DNA of 64,000 nucleotides from Cognaticolwellia sediminilitoris (GTDB lineage Bacteria; Pseudomonadota; Gammaproteobacteria; Enterobacterales; Alteromonadaceae), in assembly GCA_002104535.1 (NCBI GenBank), contig NBOG01000002.1, forward strand, positions 62,001 through 126,000, given 5' to 3'. This document shows positions 10,194 through 22,399 of this stretch, in pieces (the first letter of the stretch is position 1; every line of letters begins with the position of its first letter). A model generated the notes under the pieces. It did not search any database. It saw only the letters and a list, made by a program, of their open reading frames with translations, and was not told the DNA's origin. The position numbers and the translations under genes are program-made.

Positions 10194-11381
10194 TTAGTCA
10201 ATAAATTGTAGTTTTACGTAATCAAGTAATTTATTAAACATGCTGCCTTCGCTTACTTCATTCAAGGTAACTAATGGGTATTGAGCGATATCTTCGCCGT
10301 TTAACTGTAAAAATAATTTACCCACGACTTCACCTTTTTGAAGTGGCGCTGTCAATTGTTTGTCTAATTCAAAATTTGCTTGTAAGTTTTTGCGTTGACC
10401 ACGTGGAATAGTTATCGGGGTATTTACCATGATGCCTAAATCAACTTCTTTAATATTACCCATCCAAACACGGTTGCTCACAAATTTTTCGCCCGCTTTA
10501 TAAGGTGTATAGGTTTCAAAAAAGCGAAAACCATAGTTAAGTAACTTTTTGCTTTCGACTTTACGAGCACGCTCACTATCTGTGCCCATTACTACACTCA
10601 CTAAGCGCATATCGCCTTTTGTTGCCGAGGTAACTAAGCTATAACCTGCTTGTGAAGTGTGGCCAGTTTTAAGGCCGTCAACATTCATACTTTTATCCCA
10701 CAACAAGCTATTGCGGTTATATTGTTTAATATTGTTAAAAGTGAAAGACTTTTGGCTATAAAGTTTATATTCGTTAGGTACATCACGAATAAGCGCTATC
10801 GCTAAAGTCGCCATATCACGAGCCGTAGTTTTGTGCTCTTTACTGTCTAAACCGTGACTGTTTTCAAAATAGCTACTATGCATGCCCAGCTGTTCAGCAT
10901 GAGCGTTCATTAACTGTGCGAAAGCGCCTTCACTGCCAGCAATATGTTCTGCCATTGCAACGCAGGCATCGTTGCCTGATGCAACGATAATACCTTGGTT
11001 TAATAAGCTAACCGGAACTTCGGTGCCCACTTCGATAAACATTTTTGATGAATCAGGGAAGTTTTTTGCCCACGCTTTCTCACTAATTTTAACCACATCA
11101 TCGTTTTTGATATTACCGCTATCAAGCTCTTTACCTATGATGTAGCTGGTCATCATTTTCGTTAAACTTGCCGGTGCTAGCAAAATATCAGCATTACTTT
11201 CAGCGATAACTTTGCCGGTATTGTAATCAATTAATATATGGCCTTTAGCGTTTACTTCAGGTGCCGATGGGATAATAGTTTGTGCATGGGAAAGGGAACA
11301 AACACTTAATAATACAGAGCCTAAAAACGTTAAGAGCTTCAACGGTTTTTTAGTCAATCGAGTAACCTTGATTTGGGGCAT
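10194..11381 (-). CDS. dacA: D-alanyl-D-alanine carboxypeptidase, PBP5/6 type
   Basis: Low-molecular-weight penicillin-binding protein that trims the terminal D-Ala from pentapeptide side chains in the periplasm. From ATG 11381 it has a signal peptide (cleavage after SHA near residue 33), then the three active-site motifs SLTK (S72-K75), SGN (135-137) and KTG (238-240), the PBP5 C-terminal beta domain and a C-terminal amphipathic helix (MFNKLLDYVKLQFID) for membrane attachment. A TTG six codons upstream is an alternative start but the ATG matches the signal peptide. Last gene of the cell-wall block read from mrdA. Confidence 0.95.
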   Translation of the reverse strand: MPQIKVTRLTKKPLKLLTFLGSVLLSVCSLSHAQTIIPSAPEVNAKGHILIDYNTGKVIAESNADILLAPASLTKMMTSYIIGKELDSGNIKNDDVVKISEKAWAKNFPDSSKMFIEVGTEVPVSLLNQGIIVASGNDACVAMAEHIAGSEGAFAQLMNAHAEQLGMHSSYFENSHGLDSKEHKTTARDMATLAIALIRDVPNEYKLYSQKSFTFNNIKQYNRNSLLWDKSMNVDGLKTGHTSQAGYSLVTSATKGDMRLVSVVMGTDSERARKVESKKLLNYGFRFFETYTPYKAGEKFVSNRVWMGNIKEVDLGIMVNTPITIPRGQRKNLQANFELDKQLTAPLQKGEVVGKLFLQLNGEDIAQYPLVTLNEVSEGSMFNKLLDYVKLQFID

Positions 11382-11478
11382 AATTGTCCTACAGCGCAAT
11401 TGTTTAATGGGAAATTTAAAAACGTCATGCAGTATAACATCTTTAATTTTGAATTCTAATGGGCTCTACCAGTCATTT

Positions 11479-11513
11479 GTAACAGTTGGTTGAATTTTTC
11501 AATCAACTGTTAC
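11479..11513 (+). terminator. Strong hairpin between dacA and rlpA, U-tract only on the plus strand
   Basis: The arms GTAACAGTTGGTTGAA (11479-11494) and TTCAATCAACTGTTAC (11498-11513) pair over 16 bases with a single G-T, followed by TTTTTCTTT on the plus strand. Both flanking genes are on the minus strand, where there is no U-tract, so its job is unclear: it may block antisense read-through, stabilise mRNA or separate rlpA from dacA. Confidence 0.45.
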
Positions 11514-11596
11514 TTTTTCTTTGCAGTTAAGTGCAAAATACCGAATTATTATCAAAGCAATTTTTGTAAAACTGAAACGAAAACTAAACAATTATT

Positions 11597-12484
11597 TTAT
11601 TCTTTTCTAATAAATGCTTTTGGGTGGCCATCACGTTTAATTTTAGATAATAATGTCGCTAATTGATCACTGCGTTTTATCGGACCAACGAGGACGCGAA
11701 AGATTCCATTTATTTGTTCTAATTCTGTTTTTATCTGATGTTTAGCTGCAAGGTTTTGTGCCAATTTTGTCGCTTGCGCCTTACTGCCGCTAGCAAAAAC
11801 TTGAATAAATTTTGCTTTTTCAAGTGTGCTAGATAATGTGTTTATAGCGTTCGTGGTGGCAACATCTTCAGCTGTTTTAGGTAAAGGCGTTGTAATGTTG
11901 GCCCCTGTTGTTGCTAAACCAGTTTGTTGATCTTGTGTTAAACCTTGTGGTGTAAAGTCGGTAATAGCCGTAATCGTGACATTGGCTGTACCGGTTTTTA
12001 ACATATCTAGCTTATAAGCTGCGCTGTAAGATAAATCGATGATACGACTTTGATGAAACGGACCGCGGTCGTTGACTCTTACTATCACCGAGCGGCCATT
12101 GTCATTGTTTACCACTTTGACGTATGTCGGTAACGGTAAATTTTTATGCGCAGCACTCATGGCATACATATCATAGATTTCGCCATTTGAAGTTAAATGA
12201 CCATGAAACTTTTTACCATACCAAGAAGCGACTCCACTTTGACTAAAATCTTTTGCAGTTTTTAACACTTGATAGTGCTTGCCAAATACTTGGTAGTTTT
12301 TATTGCCACCTCGGCTGGGCTCTTCTGCTCGTGGTGTTGCATCATGAAGTTCATGCGCACTAGGTAATCGAGAAGGTGTACTGTCATGTTTTTGCTGATA
12401 ACGACTTGTGGTAGTACTACAAGCTGAAACCAGTATGATTAGTAAACACAGTATGGATTTGAAAAAAATTTTGAAGGTCAACAT
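11597..12484 (-). CDS. rlpA: Septal ring lytic transglycosylase / lipoprotein RlpA
   Basis: Outer-membrane lipoprotein that cuts glycan strands lacking stem peptides in Pseudomonas and binds the septum. A lipobox LVSAC puts the lipidated Cys at residue 22. The double-psi beta-barrel domain (about 83-170) shows GVASWYGKKFHG and RVNDRGPF, which carry the catalytic-site residues of the family; a SPOR domain (about 223-295) ends the protein. Position between rodA and dacA is the standard gammaproteobacterial order. Whether this copy has lytic activity cannot be told from sequence. Confidence 0.93.
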   Translation of the reverse strand: MLTFKIFFKSILCLLIILVSACSTTTSRYQQKHDSTPSRLPSAHELHDATPRAEEPSRGGNKNYQVFGKHYQVLKTAKDFSQSGVASWYGKKFHGHLTSNGEIYDMYAMSAAHKNLPLPTYVKVVNNDNGRSVIVRVNDRGPFHQSRIIDLSYSAAYKLDMLKTGTANVTITAITDFTPQGLTQDQQTGLATTGANITTPLPKTAEDVATTNAINTLSSTLEKAKFIQVFASGSKAQATKLAQNLAAKHQIKTELEQINGIFRVLVGPIKRSDQLATLLSKIKRDGHPKAFIRKE

Positions 12485-12524
12485 ATCGTATTAATGGCTC
12501 AGTTTGTGTTTATTGTGGTCAAGG

Positions 12525-13640
12525 TTAGACATGAAAACGTCTATGAGTACTAATCGCCATAAGCATGCCAAAGCCTGCCATTAATGTCACCATTGAGGTG
12601 CCGCCATAACTCACTAAAGGTAAAGGTACCCCAACCACCGGCAATAAGCCCGATACCATGCCAATATTGACAAAAATATAAACGAAAAAAGTTAATGTTA
12701 AGCTGCCTGCTAATAGCTTAGTAAAGGCATGTTGAGCATTGACCGCAATCCACAATCCTCGCATAACAATCGCTAAATAAACCGTTAATAATAAAGCAAC
12801 GCCAACTAAACCGAACTCTTCACTGAATACGGCAAAAATAAAGTCGGTATGGCGCTCAGGTAAAAACTCTAGTTGTGATTGAGTACCTTGCAGCCAACCT
12901 TTGCCATGAATGCCACCAGAGCCAATGGCGATTTTAGACTGAATAATATGGTAACCCGAGCCAAGTGGATCTTGCTCTGGGTTCAAAAAGGTTAATACCC
13001 GTTGTTTTTGATAAGGCTTCATCAAAAACATCCATAATATTGGCGCAAATGCAGAGGCTAAACCGAGACAAGTGCCGATCAATTTCCAACTGGCACCAGC
13101 GAGAAAAATAACAAAAATTCCCGAGCTTGCAATCAGCAATGAAGTACCTAAATCAGGTTGTCTGGCGATCAGTAGGGTGGGCATTAGCACCAAGATAAAG
13201 GCGATGACTATTTTAGATGTTTTAGTTGGTAGATCATACTGACTGACATACCAGGCGATCATAATGGGCACAACCAGCTTCATTATTTCTGAAGGTTGAA
13301 ATTTCGTGAAACCCAAGTCTAACCAACGTTGAGCACCTTTACCGACATGGCCAAAGAGCAACACAGCGATTAATAATAATAACCCTAGAATAAATACCGG
13401 AACAGCCCATTTCTTATAGGAAAGTGGCGGAATTTGAGCAATAAAAAACATCACTACCAGTGCGAAAACTACTCGTTTTGCATGGCGGATAAGCACGGCA
13501 CTTTCTTGACCGCCAGCGCTATAGACGACAAATAAGCCTAAAGTCATTAGTGCTAAAATTCCAATTAACAGTGGCAGATCAAGATGTAAGCGATGCCAAA
13601 TAGTCCGTTGTCTTTGTTGATCTTGTCCGGTACTGCGCAC
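12525..13640 (-). CDS. rodA: Peptidoglycan glycosyltransferase RodA (SEDS family)
   Basis: Polytopic SEDS glycosyltransferase that polymerises lipid II during rod elongation together with PBP2. It has about ten membrane segments and the SEDS signatures RQPDLGTS, GSGGIHGKGW, PERHTDFIFAV and the C-terminal PLPLVSYGGTS. The start is GTG 13640, whose first base is shared with the last base of the mrdA TAG stop, so the two are translationally coupled. Length 371 residues, typical. Confidence 0.95.
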   Translation of the reverse strand: MRSTGQDQQRQRTIWHRLHLDLPLLIGILALMTLGLFVVYSAGGQESAVLIRHAKRVVFALVVMFFIAQIPPLSYKKWAVPVFILGLLLLIAVLLFGHVGKGAQRWLDLGFTKFQPSEIMKLVVPIMIAWYVSQYDLPTKTSKIVIAFILVLMPTLLIARQPDLGTSLLIASSGIFVIFLAGASWKLIGTCLGLASAFAPILWMFLMKPYQKQRVLTFLNPEQDPLGSGYHIIQSKIAIGSGGIHGKGWLQGTQSQLEFLPERHTDFIFAVFSEEFGLVGVALLLTVYLAIVMRGLWIAVNAQHAFTKLLAGSLTLTFFVYIFVNIGMVSGLLPVVGVPLPLVSYGGTSMVTLMAGFGMLMAISTHRRFHV

Positions 13641-15619
13641 TATTGGTTACCTGCTGTATTTTTAATGTTTTGATGATAAACATTGTCGTGATGTGGATGC
13701 TTAGTTTTGTCTTTACTGATAATTTCTCTATCGCCAAAATATTGATCCATAATCTGACGAGCAACCGGCGCAGCATTTGCGCCACCGCCACCTTCAGCAA
13801 CGTTTTCTATAGCAACAGCAACTACTATTTCAGGATTTTCATAAGGTGCAAAGGCAATAAACATAGCATTGTCACGTTTGCTTTCTTTAACTTTGGTGGC
13901 ATCGTATTCTTCACCTTGCTCTATATTAGCAGTTTGAGCTGAGCCCGTTTTTCCGGCAGCATCGTATTTACTGCCAGCAAAAGCTTCATGACCGGTAGCG
14001 CCAAATTTTTGTACGGTATTGTGTAATCCGTCTAAAACTATATCCCAATAATGCTTATCTTTTAAAATAATAGGGGGCTTCTCATCAACAGCATATTCGG
14101 TGACGATCGCTTCTTTAGTAATAACGTTTTCGCTATTGATCACCACTTCACTCGTTGCTTTTAACAAATGAGGCACTTTTATTTGACCTTTATTTACTAA
14201 TATAGAAATCGCCTGTGATAATTGCAATGGCGTAACTGACCAATAACTTTGACCGATACCAACAGATAAGGTTTCACCTGTATACCAACTTCTATTGTAG
14301 CGAGCTTTTTTCCACTCGATGCTAGGCATTATTGCTCGACTTTCTTCGTGTAAGTCAATGCCGGTATATTCACCAAAACCGAATTTTTCCATCATTTGGC
14401 TGATACGGGTGATGCCAAGTTTGTAGGCTAAATCGTAGTAATATACATTACAAGATTGCTCTAACGATTTAGTTAAGTTGACCTTGCCATGACCCCATTT
14501 TTTCCAGTCTCTGCGCTTGGTTTCAATACCTGGTAACTGATAAAAGCCTGGGTCGTAAATTTCAGTTTCTGGTGTGATAATACCCGCGTCTAAGCCAGTA
14601 AGTGCTAACAAAGGCTTGATAGTTGAGGCCGGGGGATAGCCTTGTACAGCTCTGTTTAATAAGGGTTTATTGTTTTTTGGATCTAATAATTTTTTATATT
14701 TTTTGCTGCTAATACCATGGACAAATAAATTACCATCAAAGCTTGGGTTTGAGTACATGGCCAACACGCCGCCATCTCTTGGGTCGATAGCAACCACAGC
14801 TCCGCGCTTGCCAGAGAGTGCTCGCTTGGCAATCATCTGTAGTTCAATATCTAAAGTTAAGGTTAAATCTTTACCGGGAATTGGCGGGGTAAAATCTAAG
14901 GTCCGGATCACTCGACCTTGGTTATTAATTTCAACTTCTTGATGGCCAATAGTGCCGTGCAATATATCTTGGTAATATCGCTCTAAGCCAAGTTTGCCAA
15001 TGTTTCGTGTCGCTGCATAATTTTCCGCTAACCCTTGTTTTTCAAGCGAGTCTGAATCCCTACGGTTGATGCGGGCCACATAACCAAGCGAATGCGTGGT
15101 TAAATCTGCAAAAGGGTAATAGCGCTTTAAACGGGCATCAATAAAAAAACCGGGAAACTTATGTTGGTTAACCGAAAATAAAGAAACTTGTTGTTCACTT
15201 AAACGTGAATATAGTTCGATGGGCTTAAAGCGGCGTTTGCTTTTTAACTCTTTGAGTAATTTATCTTGTCGCTCTTGGCTAATATCGAGCAATTTACTGA
15301 CTTCAGCTAAACTACTTTTTATATCATCAACTTGCTCAGGTATAACTTCTAAACTGTAAACTGGGGTGTTGTCAGCTAACAATACGCCGTTTCTATCGTA
15401 AATTAAGCCGCGATTAGGCGCGACAGGTAAAATTTTAATACGATTATCATTGGAGCGTGTTTGGTATTTTTGATAGGAATTAACTTCGAGGTTGTAAATA
15501 TTACTAAATAATATCAAGGTTACTATCAGAACGCCGATAAAAGTAATAAAAGTACGACGTGCAAATAAATTGGCTTCAGCGCTATGATTTCTAATGGCAA
15601 CGCGTTTCTTAAGTGCCAT
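13640..15619 (-). CDS. mrdA: Penicillin-binding protein 2 (elongation transpeptidase)
   Basis: Class B high-molecular-weight PBP, partner of RodA in the elongasome. One N-terminal membrane anchor (about 23-43), a pedestal dimerisation domain, then the transpeptidase domain with SxxK at S332-K335 (STIK), SxN at 389-391 (SCN) and KTG at 557-559 (KTGSAQ). The length of 659 residues is slightly above E. coli PBP2, with an extra hydrophilic C-terminal tail rich in Lys, His and Asn. It starts four bases after the rlmH stop and overlaps rodA by one base. Confidence 0.96.
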   Translation of the reverse strand: MALKKRVAIRNHSAEANLFARRTFITFIGVLIVTLILFSNIYNLEVNSYQKYQTRSNDNRIKILPVAPNRGLIYDRNGVLLADNTPVYSLEVIPEQVDDIKSSLAEVSKLLDISQERQDKLLKELKSKRRFKPIELYSRLSEQQVSLFSVNQHKFPGFFIDARLKRYYPFADLTTHSLGYVARINRRDSDSLEKQGLAENYAATRNIGKLGLERYYQDILHGTIGHQEVEINNQGRVIRTLDFTPPIPGKDLTLTLDIELQMIAKRALSGKRGAVVAIDPRDGGVLAMYSNPSFDGNLFVHGISSKKYKKLLDPKNNKPLLNRAVQGYPPASTIKPLLALTGLDAGIITPETEIYDPGFYQLPGIETKRRDWKKWGHGKVNLTKSLEQSCNVYYYDLAYKLGITRISQMMEKFGFGEYTGIDLHEESRAIMPSIEWKKARYNRSWYTGETLSVGIGQSYWSVTPLQLSQAISILVNKGQIKVPHLLKATSEVVINSENVITKEAIVTEYAVDEKPPIILKDKHYWDIVLDGLHNTVQKFGATGHEAFAGSKYDAAGKTGSAQTANIEQGEEYDATKVKESKRDNAMFIAFAPYENPEIVVAVAIENVAEGGGGANAAPVARQIMDQYFGDREIISKDKTKHPHHDNVYHQNIKNTAGNQ

Positions 15620-15622
15620 TAT

Positions 15623-16093
15623 TTACTCTCGATGGTAAGGGTGGTTATTATTAATAGACCAAGCGCGGTATAAGCTTTCAGCGACAACAATTCTGACCAT
15701 AGGGTGTGGTAAGGTTAGTGGTGACAATGACCACTTTTGCTCAGATGCTTGGATACAGGCCGGCGCTAATCCTTCAGGTCCGCCAACGAGAAGTGCAACA
15801 TCACGGCTATCAACATGCCAACGGTCTAGTTGCTTGGCAAGATCTGGTGTTGTCCAGGGCTTACCTTCTACTTCTAGAGTTACAATGCGATTACCCTTTG
15901 GAATAGCCGCTAACATTTGCTCACCTTCTTTTTCTAGAATACGAGCAATATCGGCATTTTTACCGCGTTTACCAGGTGAAATTTCCACTAAATGAAAACT
16001 CATATCACGAGGGAATCGTCGGCAATATTCGCTAAATCCTTGCGTGACCCACGCTGGCATTTTATTACCAACGGCGTATAAGGTAATGCGCAT
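15623..16093 (-). CDS. rlmH: 23S rRNA pseudouridine-1915 N3-methyltransferase RlmH
   Basis: SPOUT-fold methyltransferase that modifies pseudouridine 1915 in helix 69 of 23S rRNA on the 70S ribosome. The family pattern is complete: LLVGGPEGL for the SAM knot, [13 protein letters not shown] and the C-terminal [13 protein letters not shown]. At 156 residues it is normal size. Only ten bases separate it from rsfS upstream and three from mrdA downstream, so all belong to one operon. Confidence 0.96.
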   Translation of the reverse strand: MRITLYAVGNKMPAWVTQGFSEYCRRFPRDMSFHLVEISPGKRGKNADIARILEKEGEQMLAAIPKGNRIVTLEVEGKPWTTPDLAKQLDRWHVDSRDVALLVGGPEGLAPACIQASEQKWSLSPLTLPHPMVRIVVAESLYRAWSINNNHPYHRE

Positions 16094-16103
16094 TACAGGT
16101 AAA

Positions 16104-16421
16104 TTATTCCCAGAGTTGTTCTAGCTGGTAACGATCGCGAGTTTCGTCAGTCATCACGTGCACAACGACATCACCTAAATCGACTAAAGACCATTCACCG
16201 ACATCATTTCCTTCAACACCTAAGGCTTCCATACCAGCAGCACGACATTCGATAGTTAGTGATTGTGCAATGGAGATAACATGTCGTTTTGAGTTACCAG
16301 AGCAAACTAACATGTAGTCAGCAAAACTTGATTTTTTAGCTATATCTAAAACCACGATATCGCGGCCTTTCATGTCTTCGATTTTTTCGGTAACAAAAGT
16401 AATTAGGTCTGAACTTTGCAA
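16104..16421 (-). CDS. rsfS: Ribosomal silencing factor RsfS
   Basis: Binds ribosomal protein L14 and blocks subunit joining when nutrients fall. The body aligns along its whole length with E. coli RsfS in memory ([22 protein letters not shown]..., [24 protein letters not shown]). I chose the TTG at 16421, which gives exactly 105 residues beginning [10 protein letters not shown], the E. coli length; E. coli rsfS also starts with TTG. An ATG at 16463 would add 14 residues and has no visible ribosome site. It precedes rlmH by ten bases. Confidence 0.88.
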   Translation of the reverse strand: MQSSDLITFVTEKIEDMKGRDIVVLDIAKKSSFADYMLVCSGNSKRHVISIAQSLTIECRAAGMEALGVEGNDVGEWSLVDLGDVVVHVMTDETRDRYQLEQLWE

Positions 16422-16612
16422 GGTGGGATCTCTATAATTAACAATAATCGGCGATAATAGCATTATTTTGTTTGTTCGTTAACTATCTTATACCTTCAAT
16501 TGCAGGTTTTTTGCACAACAGGTGATTTATTTCACCTGCTATAGCCTAAACCTTATAAGAATTGGAGTATGAACAGAGTAATTGAAGAAAGGTGTGAGAA
16601 TGTAATGCTGAA

Positions 16613-17269
16613 TTATCGGTAAAGTTTATTCTGCTCTATATAGTTATAAATTGCTTCAGGTAAAAGTTGGCGACAGTTTTCCCCAGCTTTAATTTTAGCT
16701 CTGATGGTAGTTGAAGATATGTCTAATTCTTTACATTCATGGATCAGTATTTGCCCGACTTGCTGGCGCTTTAGTTGCTCAATGTTATAAACAAGTCGAG
16801 ACGCTAACTCAGGTTCAAGTTTTGTTTCTAGTGCATCATGATCATAGCCTGGGCGTATGTTAACCACTAAATTGCATAAGTTAAGAATGTCTTGCCATTT
16901 ATACCACTGAGTAAAGGACAGCAGTGAATCCATGCCCATAATAAAGTATAAACTTGTCTGTGGCTGCTCAGCTTTGATTTCATGTAAGGTGTCAATGGTA
17001 TAGGAGCGACTTTTACGGTTAAGCTCGCGTGTATCAATCTCGTAATTATATTGTTGGCAAACTATCGATACCATTTCAGCGCGCTGACTTGCACTTGCGT
17101 GAGTAGCAATTTTATGGGGCGGAATATGCGCAGGAATTAAATGTAATTGTTCAGCACCTAGCCATTTAGCTGTAGCTTGTACAGGCAAAATATGGCCAAG
17201 ATGAATAGGGTCAAAGGTACCGCCAAATAGCGCGATAATTTTTGCCGGATTTTGTTTAGTTGTACTCAT
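16613..17269 (-). CDS. nadD: Nicotinate-mononucleotide adenylyltransferase NadD
   Basis: Adenylates nicotinate mononucleotide in NAD synthesis. The nucleotidyltransferase signature GGTFDPIHLGH (residues 16-26, with H23 and H26) and the C-terminal ISSTTIRAKI motif are intact. The gene overlaps the holA stop by 14 bases, so it is read as part of the leuS-lptE-holA-nadD chain. The length of 218 residues is typical. A 149-base gap follows before rsfS with no clear terminator. Confidence 0.95.
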   Translation of the reverse strand: MSTTKQNPAKIIALFGGTFDPIHLGHILPVQATAKWLGAEQLHLIPAHIPPHKIATHASASQRAEMVSIVCQQYNYEIDTRELNRKSRSYTIDTLHEIKAEQPQTSLYFIMGMDSLLSFTQWYKWQDILNLCNLVVNIRPGYDHDALETKLEPELASRLVYNIEQLKRQQVGQILIHECKELDISSTTIRAKIKAGENCRQLLPEAIYNYIEQNKLYR

Positions 17270-18299
17270 AATCTAAACTAAAATTTTCACTTAATTCGCT
17301 ATGATATAAACTGATCAAAACGTCACTAAGCAAGATGTAATCGTTAAAGTCACTGCTGGTTTTGCTGAGTAAATCGACTTGTGCTAATCGAGCTAACGCT
17401 TGCTCAACTGAAAATAAGGTCATATGGCTTAAAGCATGTTGATACAAAGGCTTTTTCTTTTCCCAAATACGATATTGTTTATAAATATCATTGAGGCTTT
17501 TACCTTGCTCTAGTTGCTCTAACATCGCATATAGTTGACTCAACTCTTTATGAATAAACCAGATTAATTGGCCAAATGCGCTGCCATCATGTTGCATCTG
17601 ATCGAGTATGCTTAAGCACTTTTTAAGGTCACCGATGAGTAATGTATCGATAAGTTGAAAAGGATTAAATTTAGCCTGTTTGATCACCAATTTTTCGGCT
17701 TCTTCAAAACTGACGGGTTGCTGGCCAAACAAAATAGAAAGTTTTTGCAGCTCTTGCGCTAAAGCAGATAGGTTACCTTCAAATAACTCAGCCATTAAAT
17801 CAATAACATCGTTATGTAAGGTTAATTGCAATTGTCTCGCTTGGTTACTGAGCCATTGTTTTAACTGTTTACCTTCGATGTCATAAATAGGTAAGAAACA
17901 GCCAGCAGCTTCTAATGATTTAAACCATTTACGTTTTTGTGTTGCAGCGTCTAATTTAGGACCATGAAAAATTAACTGTACGTCTTGATGTAACATGGTC
18001 AATAACTGGGTAATTGCTTTCGCACCATTGTCACCAATTTTGCCAGTGACAAATTCAACTTCAATAATACGCAATGACGAAAATAAGCTCATTGACTGAT
18101 ATTCTTGAAACAGTTCATCCCAGTTGTATTTATCGTCAACGCTAAAACGAATGATTTCGTCAAAGCCTTGCTTTTTACTACTGATTTTTATTTTTTCTAA
18201 GGCGTCATTTTTTTGCCAAGGTTCATCACCAAACACTAACCATATTGGCTTAAAACCTTGATTAAGTGTGTTGTCGAGTTGGTTATGGTAAATGCGCAT
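17256..18299 (-). CDS. holA: DNA polymerase III delta subunit HolA
   Basis: The delta subunit opens the beta sliding clamp in the clamp-loader complex. The 347-residue sequence shows the family start MRIYHNQLDNTLNQG and PIWLVFGDEPWQKNDAL, in which the degenerate nucleotide fold lacks a P-loop, as expected for delta. Eleven-base gap from lptE and a 14-base overlap with nadD. Linkage to lptE and nadD is diagnostic in gammaproteobacteria. Confidence 0.94.
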   Translation of the reverse strand: MRIYHNQLDNTLNQGFKPIWLVFGDEPWQKNDALEKIKISSKKQGFDEIIRFSVDDKYNWDELFQEYQSMSLFSSLRIIEVEFVTGKIGDNGAKAITQLLTMLHQDVQLIFHGPKLDAATQKRKWFKSLEAAGCFLPIYDIEGKQLKQWLSNQARQLQLTLHNDVIDLMAELFEGNLSALAQELQKLSILFGQQPVSFEEAEKLVIKQAKFNPFQLIDTLLIGDLKKCLSILDQMQHDGSAFGQLIWFIHKELSQLYAMLEQLEQGKSLNDIYKQYRIWEKKKPLYQHALSHMTLFSVEQALARLAQVDLLSKTSSDFNDYILLSDVLISLYHSELSENFSLDYEYN

Positions 18300-18309
18300 T
18301 TTAATTTAC

Positions 18310-18816
18310 CTAAAGCTGGATACTAGCCATATCTCGTAAAATTTTATTCGCCGCTTCTTTGCGCATTTCACGCAACATTAACGATAATTCGCGACTTTTT
18401 GCGAGGGCAATATCAGGATCATCTTGGTAATCGCGGTTGAGTTCAAAACTAAAATATTGCACATCTTGACCTGGAATTAAAATTTGGTAGCGGACAGTAT
18501 AAATAAGTTCGTATTCTGCAACTTGGCCATTAGGGAAAACAGACAAGGTTCTACGATCTAAATTATCTTGTAACATGCGCATTTGTGGAATGTTTTTATC
18601 ACTTCTTTGCACTAAGTTAACGTCATTTATCGTTAAGTGCTGTTTTACTAAACGGGTGAGCTCGCCATATTGATCAACCGAGCTAAACTCAATGGTTTGC
18701 AACTCAGGCGCTAATAAATAATTGCCGCGCAGTTGAAAGCCACAACCATTCAGTATCATTAAAATAATGCTAAAAGTTAAAAGTTTACTTAACTGTCGAG
18801 TTATCGATTGATTCAT
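18310..18816 (-). CDS. lptE: LPS-assembly lipoprotein LptE
   Basis: Outer-membrane lipoprotein that plugs the LptD barrel and guides lipopolysaccharide to the cell surface. Signal sequence with lipobox LNGC, so the mature protein starts at C25 (CGFQLRGNYLL). Length 168 residues and the FQLRG opening are typical. A perfect hairpin at 18851-18882 lies between it and leuS. Confidence 0.93.
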   Translation of the reverse strand: MNQSITRQLSKLLTFSIILMILNGCGFQLRGNYLLAPELQTIEFSSVDQYGELTRLVKQHLTINDVNLVQRSDKNIPQMRMLQDNLDRRTLSVFPNGQVAEYELIYTVRYQILIPGQDVQYFSFELNRDYQDDPDIALAKSRELSLMLREMRKEAANKILRDMASIQL

Positions 18817-18850
18817 AAAGTGTTCACTTAGTCTGGAGTAAATTCAAGCA

Positions 18851-18882
18851 CTCTATAGCACTACAATTGCAGTGCTATAGAG
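18851..18882 (-). promoter_or_regulatory. Perfect hairpin in the leuS-lptE spacer
   Basis: The 12-base arms CTCTATAGCACT (18851-18862) and AGTGCTATAGAG (18871-18882) pair perfectly around an eight-base loop. No U-run follows on the minus strand, so it resembles an mRNA-processing or stabilising hairpin, or a weak attenuator, rather than a full terminator. It would let lptE-holA-nadD be expressed at a level different from leuS. Confidence 0.55.
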
Positions 18883-18896
18883 CATTTAAGCCTGAA

Positions 18897-21798
<2,902 letters not shown>

Positions 21799-22284
21799 AT
21801 GAAAAAAGAACAATCAGGTATTGAAGATGTTTATCAAAAATTACAATCATGGTTGCAAGATACTAAAAACAATGAAATCAGTTCTGTGGTTGAGGTTGTC
21901 GAGCAGGCGAAAAAGATACTGATCGCTGCTGAACAAATTCCAGAGCAGCAAGTGAAGCAATTTATCACCAACCTAAAATATGATTTAAGTGATTTTTATC
22001 AACAATATCAGGCCGATGTTAAGCATTCTGTTTATTTAGATATACTGAATGAAAGTCTGTGGGCTAATTTAGCGAAAATTACCGATACCTCGCAAGTTGA
22101 ATGGGCTGAGTTGATGGATGATTTTCAACATCAAGATGGCTACCAGATTGGTGATTATGTCGGTTTTGGCCAACTGCAATGTCAAACTTGTCAGCATTGC
22201 GTTACTTACACTCACGCAGGTGTAGTAACTGATTGTATTGAATGTGGAGGCAAAAGTTTCCATCGTTTAAGCTTAACCCCGTAA
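21799..22284 (+). CDS. Zinc ribbon-containing protein (YbeL/DUF1451 family)
   Basis: A 161-residue protein with an acidic, helical N-terminal two thirds and a C-terminal zinc ribbon formed by CQTC and CIEC pairs, ending HRLSLTP. It matches the layout of E. coli YbeL, which is also encoded close to leuS. The function of the family is not known. Good ribosome site AGGAG eight bases upstream. Confidence 0.82.
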   Translation: MKKEQSGIEDVYQKLQSWLQDTKNNEISSVVEVVEQAKKILIAAEQIPEQQVKQFITNLKYDLSDFYQQYQADVKHSVYLDILNESLWANLAKITDTSQVEWAELMDDFQHQDGYQIGDYVGFGQLQCQTCQHCVTYTHAGVVTDCIECGGKSFHRLSLTP

Positions 22285-22399
22285 AAATTCGACTTTTTTT
22301 ATATAGTTTTTGCGGTTCAGGGTAATGTCGCTGTACACTGTCTTTAATGAAGCATGATTTGTTTCAGCTGATATTTATTCATACCCCGAGAGATCATCT

